Positions 1 to 5,295 of a DNA stretch of 14,746 bases are shown one piece after another. This stretch comes from Adlercreutzia shanghongiae (GTDB lineage Bacteria > Actinomycetota > Coriobacteriia > Coriobacteriales > Eggerthellaceae), in the NCBI RefSeq assembly GCF_035830635.1, contig NZ_JAYMFI010000023.1:1-14746 (forward strand). The letters are read 5' to 3'. The stretch's first letter is position 1. Each line of letters starts with the position of its first letter. A program made the translations under genes and the position numbers. The notes beneath the pieces were generated by a model, which saw only the letters and a list, made by a program, of their open reading frames with translations, searched no databases and was not told where the DNA came from.

Positions 1-1
1 C

Positions 2-730
2 CTCCACCAGGCTATCGTCTGCGGCACCGACCTTTCCGAGAGCGCGGGCCGCGCAGCGGCCGCAGCACCGCCAAGCTCGATGCCCGAGGCCTTCGTCCAA
101 TGCGAGGTCAGCTTCGAGGAACTCGCTCGAGTGGCCGGCCGGGAGGGTCAGTGGGGCGTCCATCCGCTCCCCGGCATCATCATGAACGCGGGCATACTCT
201 GGAACAGCAAGACCATAGGTCCCGCGAACGCGTTTCTGGAAGTCGCCTTGCGCCGGCGAGCCCTCAAGCGCATCGGGCTTCCCGTGCTCGCCTGCGTGCC
301 GCTCTCCTCGCTGCGCCTGTCCTGGGAACGGGGAAGCGCCCCCGAGCTTTTGGAGCCCTTCCGCTACGGCGAGGCCTTCCTCGTCAGCGAATTCGGCCTC
401 GATTGCACTCCCTACCTCATCCAGATGCTCGCCATGATGGAACACTATGTCGACAAGCTGGAAGGAGAAGTCCGCGCCATTGCAGCAGCCGACGCCGCTC
501 GTCGCGAGGCCGTAAGCCGCGATGCGCGTCTGTCCCATCGCCAGAAGGATCTGCTGAGCACCCTCATCGCCGACCCGGACGCGCGCGTGGACGTGGGCGC
601 CTACAGGGAGCGCTTCGACTGCGCCGTCTCCACCGCCCGCGACGACCTGAACCGTCTCGTCGACCTGCGCTACTGCTCGACGGCCTACCAGGGAAAGAAG
701 CAGGTATTCTGGCTGAACGAGATGTCCTGA
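2..730 (+). CDS. Partial Fic-like/winged-helix protein (5' end outside window)
   Basis: The reading frame is open from position 2 to the TGA at 728-730, so the start lies outside the window; the ATG at 80 is only the first internal Met. The C-terminal ~65 residues (from LSHRQKDLL to VFWLNE) read as a winged helix-turn-helix, with a recognition-helix-like STARDDLNRL and a short wing. The preceding part (LKRIGLPVLACVPLS, then a helical LDCTPYLIQML segment) resembles the region after the catalytic motif in Fic-domain proteins that end in a winged helix. I see no HPFxDGNGR motif, so this is either a Fic-like protein whose motif is lost or diverged, or another family with a similar tail. The family assignment rests on overall resemblance and is tentative. 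It is the only plus-strand gene and converges on the minus-strand genes to its right. Confidence 0.5.
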   Translation, partial: LHQAIVCGTDLSESAGRAAAAAPPSSMPEAFVQCEVSFEELARVAGREGQWGVHPLPGIIMNAGILWNSKTIGPANAFLEVALRRRALKRIGLPVLACVPLSSLRLSWERGSAPELLEPFRYGEAFLVSEFGLDCTPYLIQMLAMMEHYVDKLEGEVRAIAAADAARREAVSRDARLSHRQKDLLSTLIADPDARVDVGAYRERFDCAVSTARDDLNRLVDLRYCSTAYQGKKQVFWLNEMS

Positions 731-746
731 GGGCGCGCCCCGCGGA

Positions 747-821
747 CTATCGGGGGCCATCGAGAGCTATCGGGGGTTTCCGAGGTCGCTTCCGAAAATC
801 TGCGTTCTCCACTGTCGATAG
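747..821. repeat. Candidate extragenic repeat with CTATCG/CGATAG ends
   Basis: CTATCGGGGG occurs twice as a direct repeat (747-756 and 767-776). The stretch from the second copy ends in CGATAG (816-821), the inverted complement of CTATCG, giving a 55-bp unit with 6-bp inverted termini. Inside it, TTCCGA occurs twice. It lies in the non-coding gap between two convergent genes, where small dispersed palindromic elements or transcript-end structures are common. There is no T-run to support an intrinsic terminator. Whether it is dispersed in the genome cannot be seen here. Confidence 0.3.
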
Positions 822-864
822 CCCGCACAGTCTAAGTTCGATGGCTAGCGGATGGCCCAACGGG

Positions 865-945
865 CTAGCAGGCAAGCCCAGAATTCCCGAGCTGCTCCCG
901 CACGCAGGCGGCGATGCCCTCGGCTTAGGCTACAGTCTCGGCGAT
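865..945 (-). pseudogene. Decayed dxs 3'-end remnant
   Basis: Read on the minus strand, this stretch encodes AEGIAACVREQLGN, five more residues and TAG. The intact dxs in this window ends AEGIAATVRERLGN, five more residues and TAG. Twelve of 14 core residues agree and the stop falls at the same distance. At DNA level the core matches 35 of 42 positions by my count, including an identical 14-mer (911-924 against 8090-8103). Upstream the similarity fades quickly: SIAETVA then an in-frame TAA at 925-927 corresponds to LFADLGLD, so the copy cannot be translated as part of a longer protein. It has no start and no ribosome binding site. It is in the same orientation as dxs, so the two ends form a direct repeat about 7.1 kb apart. 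The origin (displaced end after insertion, or relic of a second dxs) is inference. Confidence 0.65.
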
Positions 946-993
946 GGAAGCTACGGATCGAACCTCCCTTGCCGGACCCCCAAGATCGCCTCA

Positions 994-1920
994 CTAGGGC
1001 TTCAGGAATCCCTCAATGTTGTTGAAGGCCTCCCCGAAAGCCGAGGGCGCAATGACAAGGCCGCCCTTTTCCTTCACCGATTCATAGATGAGGTTCATGG
1101 TACGCAGCTGCATGGCCTTGTCATTTTGGTCGTACACAGCAGCAGCATCCACGAACATCTCCGAGATGTCCTTCTCAATCTCGGCTAGCAAAAGCCGGGC
1201 GTTGCGCTCGCGCTCGGCCTGAGCCTCGCGGGACATGGCATCCTGCAGCTCCTTGGGGATGGCGATGTCGCGTATCTCCACGGAGACCACCGTGATGCCC
1301 CAGCTGCGGGTCTTCTCGTCCAGTATCTCCTTGATCTCGCAGTCGAGCTGCTCGCGGCGCGTGGCCACCTCGGCGAGGTTGATGCGGCCGATGGCATCGC
1401 GCAGGGCCGTCTGGGCCGCCCACCATATGGCGGATGCGTAGTCCTCCACCTCCACGCAGGCATCTTTCGGATTCCACACGAGCCAGAACAGCACGGCATC
1501 GATGTCCAGCGGCACAAGGTCGGCGGTCAGGGCCTCCTCGGCTGTAAATGGCGTCGTGATAATGCGCTGGTCCACGTGGGCAGCCGCGTGCTCTACGATA
1601 GGAATGAGAAAGTACAGGCCGGGTCCGGCGATGCGATGGAACTTGCCCAGGCGCAGCACGACCACGCGCTCCCATTGCGGCGCGATGCGGATGCTACAGG
1701 CGAGCAGAAAGCCCACAGCCATGGCGGCCACGATGAGCGGCACGGACATGTTCTCCCAGAACAACGCCATAACGACAGCGAACCCGATGAGGAACACCGC
1801 GATGGAGAACAAGTACACACCGTTGCGCGAGGTCTTAGTGCCCCGCGAGGGAGGTGCGGCCGCGATGGGCTTACGGCCATTGGCGGCCTTTTCCTCGATT
1901 TTCCGATTCTTGTTGCGCAT
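994..1920 (-). CDS. Slipin/stomatin-like SPFH (band 7) membrane protein
   Basis: This 308-residue protein belongs to the SPFH/band-7 superfamily, membrane scaffolds that oligomerise at the inner leaflet and often affect membrane-protein quality control or microdomains. A basic N-terminus (1-33) precedes two hydrophobic helices (about 35-55 and 58-76). The band-7 domain follows with the typical RVVVLRLGKF and GPGLYFLIP (about 85-107), then VDQR, WNPKDACVEVEDY and a late charged helix (SREAQAERERNARL), as in slipins. The C-terminus IAPSAFGEAFNNI is a short amphipathic tail. The start ATG at 1920 has GGGGAAGGGG a few bases upstream. It lies 54 bp after the GntR gene on the same strand, so the two are probably co-transcribed. 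The family call is firm; the cellular role is not visible. Confidence 0.9.
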   Translation of the reverse strand: MRNKNRKIEEKAANGRKPIAAAPPSRGTKTSRNGVYLFSIAVFLIGFAVVMALFWENMSVPLIVAAMAVGFLLACSIRIAPQWERVVVLRLGKFHRIAGPGLYFLIPIVEHAAAHVDQRIITTPFTAEEALTADLVPLDIDAVLFWLVWNPKDACVEVEDYASAIWWAAQTALRDAIGRINLAEVATRREQLDCEIKEILDEKTRSWGITVVSVEIRDIAIPKELQDAMSREAQAERERNARLLLAEIEKDISEMFVDAAAVYDQNDKAMQLRTMNLIYESVKEKGGLVIAPSAFGEAFNNIEGFLKP

Positions 1921-1974
1921 GATCGATCCCCTTCCCCCTTGCCGCCTGCAAAAGCGGCCTTCGGGACAGGCCCT

Positions 1975-2403
1975 CTATCGGGACTCCTCAAGTCTGACTA
2001 TCTGGTCGCGCACCAGGCTCACAATGTCGTCGGGCTCCATGCCGCGGGACAGAGCGTTTTGCACGAAGTCCATGGCCAAAGCCTCCATCTCCCCATCGTC
2101 GGCGGAGTAGTCGACCCGGCTCACATCGGCCACGAACGACCCGCGGCCGCGCTTCGTGAAAATGAAGCCGTCGCGCTCGAGGTCCTGGTACACCTTGTTG
2201 ATCGTGTTGTAGTTCACGCCCAACCGCACGGATAGCTCGCGCACGGAGGGAAGCCGCTCGTCGCAGGCGTACTTCCCGGAGGTGATGAGGTAGACGAGGC
2301 GTTTGCGAATCTGCATCCAAATGGGCACGCCGGAACGCTCGTCCACCTGAAACGAGCCGAGGGCGTCGCTGGGCACATCTTTTTCATAGGCGTCTTGGAT
2401 CAT
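1975..2403 (-). CDS. GntR-family (YtrA-type) transcriptional regulator
   Basis: A 142-residue DNA-binding protein. Residues ~24-92 form a GntR winged helix: SGVPIWMQI, an effector-side helix, LPSVRELSVRLGV, NYNTINKVYQDLERDG and the wing KRGRGSFV. Only about 50 residues follow, ending in helical EPDDIVSLVRDQIVRL, which is the short tail of the YtrA subfamily rather than a FadR/HutC ligand domain. I use ATG 2403, because the GntR domain starts soon after it. An in-frame ATG at 2457 would add 18 residues and overlap the nrfD-like stop as ATGA, which would make the gene translationally coupled to the respiratory operon; neither start has a strong ribosome binding site. It probably controls its own transcript and the slipin behind it; control of the molybdoenzyme operon is possible but unproven. 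Confidence 0.9.
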   Translation of the reverse strand: MIQDAYEKDVPSDALGSFQVDERSGVPIWMQIRKRLVYLITSGKYACDERLPSVRELSVRLGVNYNTINKVYQDLERDGFIFTKRGRGSFVADVSRVDYSADDGEMEALAMDFVQNALSRGMEPDDIVSLVRDQIVRLEESR

Positions 2404-2453
2404 AATAATCTTTATGGTATCACGGATGGCCTCCGCCCGAAGCGCTGCGCTGC

Positions 2454-3353
2454 TCATCCCCAGAAAGTCACCGCCCCTCCGGTCACAACGGAGAACCGCA
2501 CGGCGGCCAGCAGGAATGCGTAGCGAAGGCACAGGCCGCCCACGATAGCCGCCGCGGCTCCTACCACATAGGACAAAGAGTGCGGTCGCCTTGCGCACCA
2601 CAACTCTGTGGCAGCCGGTACGACAATCCCAGCCCCCACGACTCCGAGCCAGAACAGCCCCGCCCAGCATCCCACTACCAACGATTCCGCCGAAAGGCGT
2701 TCTGGATAGCTCGTAAGCGCCCACAGCAGCAGAACCGCCAGAGTGATCGCCTTGAGCGCAATCACCACCCCGTCGACCCGCAGGCATACGGAAACACCTG
2801 GCGCCACATCTTCCCCGTCACGTGTCACGAAGCCGAAGACGAGCAGCATTCCCATGCCTGTCGACAGCGCCGACAGCGTGAAGATGACCGGCACCAGCGT
2901 GTTGTTCAGAAAGGGAACCGTCGGAAAGGCAGAGAGGTACACACCCGAGTACAGGATGACAAATACGGCGAACAACGTCGCCAGCACCTGCAGTGCGAAC
3001 TCGATCCGTCGCATCACCGGCGTCTCCAGGAGACCACCGACGAGCAACGCGAGCGCCGAGCAGCCAACGAAAGCGACAATAGCCCAAGAGCCCAGGGTGA
3101 GCAGGCTCGTCGAAGGCGTAAAGAACACCTGGAAGGATCGCTCGGGGTAGCCCAGGTCAGCCAACAGGAAAACAAGCCCTAACCCCACCGTGGCGGGGCC
3201 AAGGTACATGCCCCCGTCGGTGACCGTCGCTGCCGCCTCCAGCCATGCGGGAGTCCATCGCCGCAGCGATAGGTCTACCACGGCGCTGACGAAGAAGGCT
3301 CCGGCCCCCATGCCCGCCAGGAACAGATACCAGGCTATGAACGAATTGACCAT
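2454..3353 (-). CDS. NrfD/DmsC-type membrane anchor subunit
   Basis: A 299-residue, very hydrophobic protein with about eight predicted membrane helices, starting FIAWYLFLAGMGAGAFF, which matches the N-terminal helix of NrfD/PsrC quinone-linked anchors. Proteins of this family exchange electrons with the menaquinone pool and pass them to an iron-sulfur subunit on the outer face of the membrane. Other family-like features are the glycine-rich TDGGMYLGPATVGLG and the LSTGMGMLLV helix. It ends the molybdoenzyme gene set: 21 bp after the torD-like stop, with only a weak GC-rich Shine-Dalgarno, suggesting coupling to upstream translation. It has no haem-ligand pattern typical of NarI. In this operon it is the likely membrane partner of the catalytic and Fe-S subunits. 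Confidence 0.88.
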   Translation of the reverse strand: MVNSFIAWYLFLAGMGAGAFFVSAVVDLSLRRWTPAWLEAAATVTDGGMYLGPATVGLGLVFLLADLGYPERSFQVFFTPSTSLLTLGSWAIVAFVGCSALALLVGGLLETPVMRRIEFALQVLATLFAVFVILYSGVYLSAFPTVPFLNNTLVPVIFTLSALSTGMGMLLVFGFVTRDGEDVAPGVSVCLRVDGVVIALKAITLAVLLLWALTSYPERLSAESLVVGCWAGLFWLGVVGAGIVVPAATELWCARRPHSLSYVVGAAAAIVGGLCLRYAFLLAAVRFSVVTGGAVTFWG

Positions 3354-3374
3354 GGCGCCGCGCCCCGTCGTAGC

Positions 3375-4025
3375 TTATCGCGATGGAGCCAAGTCGTCGG
3401 CTTCGGCCTCCACGAAGTCGCGCATCAGCGCCGCGAGACCGCGGTAAAAGCCCGTTACCGCCCGATTTTCTACGTCTTGGGCGAGGGAGGGCACCCAGGA
3501 CGCAAGATGATCAGCGATAAACGACTCCTGCACCGCGGCCAAGCGCTCCGCCTCGGCGCCATTGCCGCTATCGAGAGCGGCCATGGCATTGCGGATCAAG
3601 CCGGCCATGAAGCCAAACTCGAACGCGATGTGGTCTTCCGGCAAATGTATGTTTTCGTCCACGGAGAATCCTTCGCGACGGTAGAAGGCCACCGCCTCGT
3701 CGCGAGCCTCTTGCATCATGAGCCCTGTCGGACTCGTGTACACCGACTCATAGGGAGCCACCGGACGTCGGCTCATGCCGAGGAAGATGCGAGCGTACTC
3801 GGCGGCCAGATCGATGCGCACCGCTTCCAAAGCCGCATCGTCGGCATCGGCCAGTGAGGCGATGAAAGTGCCGAGCTCTCCGTCGAGCGCAGGCCCTTGC
3901 TCCCGCAGCGAGCGCAAAAAGGCCAGCGGAAGCTCCTCGCCAAAGGCGATGCTGAGGAACTCGTAGATCGCCGCACGCTGCCCCATAATCTCACGCGTCT
4001 GGGCCACCGTCAGTTTCTCTTCCAT
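3375..4025 (-). CDS. TorD/DmsD-family molybdoenzyme chaperone
   Basis: A 216-residue, all-helical cytoplasmic protein. Members of this family bind the Tat signal peptide and apo-form of a molybdoenzyme and hold export until the molybdenum cofactor is inserted. Diagnostic stretches are YARIFLG with APYESVY (about 77-96) and LPEDHIAFEFGFM (128-140), matching the family's P-x-x-SVY and PEDHI motifs. I set the start at ATG 4025, where AAGGAG (4031-4036) sits 5 nt upstream; a longer in-frame reading to 4208 would overlap the preceding Fe-S gene out of frame and looks nothing like the family. It lies 41 bp after the second Fe-S gene and 21 bp before the anchor gene. The client is almost certainly the 816-residue enzyme encoded upstream. 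Confidence 0.92.
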   Translation of the reverse strand: MEEKLTVAQTREIMGQRAAIYEFLSIAFGEELPLAFLRSLREQGPALDGELGTFIASLADADDAALEAVRIDLAAEYARIFLGMSRRPVAPYESVYTSPTGLMMQEARDEAVAFYRREGFSVDENIHLPEDHIAFEFGFMAGLIRNAMAALDSGNGAEAERLAAVQESFIADHLASWVPSLAQDVENRAVTGFYRGLAALMRDFVEAEADDLAPSR

Positions 4026-4066
4026 GATCACTCCTTGCGAACACGGGCCTTGCAGCCCGACGTACC

Positions 4067-4621
4067 TTAGCTCTCGGATATCGGCTTCACGCGATGAGCG
4101 ACGAACACCGAAGGGGCCGTCTCCCCCTCCAGGCGCGCGGCGCCCTTGGCCCGGGCCAGTGCTTCCATCTCGGACAGGGGACCGAAGTGCAACGCCCGCG
4201 TGGGACAAGTGAGCACGCAGCGCGGATCTTCATCGGAGGGGCGTCCGAGACTCAGGCAGCCGTCGCACTTGTCCATGGTCTTGTCCTCCCGATAACGGGG
4301 GACATCGAAAGGGCAGCCCAGAGCACAGCTGCGACACCCGATACAGCGCGAGACGTCACCGACGACCAACCCGTCCTCGTCGCGTTTGGAAAGAGCCCCC
4401 ACAGGGCATACCGCGACGCAGGCGGGATTTTCGCAGTGCATGCAGGAAAGGGAGGTGAACCGGCGCGTCACCGAAGGAAACGCCCCCTCCACGGTGTCGA
4501 ACACGGTGCGGCGCAGCCAGGTGCCGGCCTTCAGGCCGTGCCACTGCTGACAGGCGACCTCGCAGGAAAAGCACTTCACGCAGCGCGTTCCATCGACGAA
4601 GAAACCGTATTGCACAGCCAT
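4067..4621 (-). CDS. DmsB/NrfC-like four-cluster ferredoxin subunit (second copy)
   Basis: A 184-residue electron-transfer subunit with 16 cysteines in four groups (CVKCFSCEVAC, CMHCENPACVAVC, CIGCRSCALGC and CDGC...CVLTC), which should hold four [4Fe-4S] clusters. It is about 70% identical by eye to the neighbouring 4741-5292 product (126 of roughly 178 aligned positions), so the two arose by tandem duplication. It differs by a 4-residue gap before MDKCDGC and a longer C-terminus (HRVKPISES). I use ATG 4621, which gives the same MA-QYGFFVD start as its paralogue and has a GGGGAGGAGG tract just upstream; an ATG at 4663 would add 14 residues. It lies 119 bp after its paralogue, the largest gap in the operon. 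It probably bridges the catalytic subunit and the NrfD-type anchor, or serves a different partner. Confidence 0.9.
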   Translation of the reverse strand: MAVQYGFFVDGTRCVKCFSCEVACQQWHGLKAGTWLRRTVFDTVEGAFPSVTRRFTSLSCMHCENPACVAVCPVGALSKRDEDGLVVGDVSRCIGCRSCALGCPFDVPRYREDKTMDKCDGCLSLGRPSDEDPRCVLTCPTRALHFGPLSEMEALARAKGAARLEGETAPSVFVAHRVKPISES

Positions 4622-4740
4622 CCTCCTCCCCTGGCTTTCATCCGCCCATCTGGACGGCCCCATATTGCCGCGGGACCAGAGCAGCGCCCCAGCCCCGCGC
4701 AGCTTAACCTCACTCGGGCAATCGCAGCCTTGGCAAATTC

Positions 4741-5292
4741 CTAATGCTGTCGCCGGGCGACGAACACCGACGGGGTCGTCTCGCCCTCCAGGCGCGCGCC
4801 GCCCTTCTCGTCCGCCATGGCCTCCATATCGGTCAGCTTACCGAAATGCAGCGCCTTGGTGGGACAGGTATTCACGCAGCGGGGCGTTTCATCGGCGGCC
4901 CGGCCCAAGCTCAGGCAGCCGTCGCACTTGTCCATGAGAAAGCCGCCGCCCTCGATCTCCAAATACTCGGGCACATCGAAGGGACAGGCCGTGCCGCAGG
5001 TCTTGCAACCGATGCACTTCGTCTTGTCCTGCACCACCAGGCCATCCTCCTCCCGCTTGCAAAGAGCGCCCTGGGGGCAGATTTCTACGCAGGCGGGGTT
5101 CTCGCAGTGCATGCACGAGAGCGAAGTGAATGCGCGCTTCACGTTTGGGAAGGCGCCCTCTACCTCTTCGCGCACCTCGCGACGGTGCACCGTGGCCGCC
5201 TTGATCTCGTGCCACTGCTGGCAGGCCACCTCGCAGGCCCAGCATTTCACGCAGCGAGAGGAATCGACGAAAAATCCGTACTGCTCAGCCAT
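4741..5292 (-). CDS. DmsB/NrfC-like four-cluster ferredoxin subunit (first copy)
   Basis: A 183-residue protein with four ferredoxin-type cysteine sets: C14/17/20/24, C60/63/68/72, C93/96/99/103 and C123/126/139/143. This is the DmsB/PsrB/NrfC pattern of four [4Fe-4S] clusters that carry electrons between the quinone-linked anchor and the molybdenum subunit. There is no signal peptide, as usual for this subunit, which is exported folded together with the Tat-tagged partner. The start ATG 5292 lies only 3 nt after the stop of the catalytic gene, with GGGAGGGG upstream overlapping that stop, so translation is probably coupled. This copy is the natural direct partner of the catalytic subunit. 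Confidence 0.94.
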   Translation of the reverse strand: MAEQYGFFVDSSRCVKCWACEVACQQWHEIKAATVHRREVREEVEGAFPNVKRAFTSLSCMHCENPACVEICPQGALCKREEDGLVVQDKTKCIGCKTCGTACPFDVPEYLEIEGGGFLMDKCDGCLSLGRAADETPRCVNTCPTKALHFGKLTDMEAMADEKGGARLEGETTPSVFVARRQH

Positions 5293-5295
5293 AAT

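Noticed and set aside
171..185. HPLPGI as a Fic HPFxDGNGR motif
   Set aside because: Only the first two residues match; the acidic residue, the Asn-Gly and the Arg are all absent.
1941..1972. Small stems between the GntR and slipin genes as a terminator
   Set aside because: Two 5-bp stems with no T-run; the 54-bp gap and common strand suggest co-transcription.
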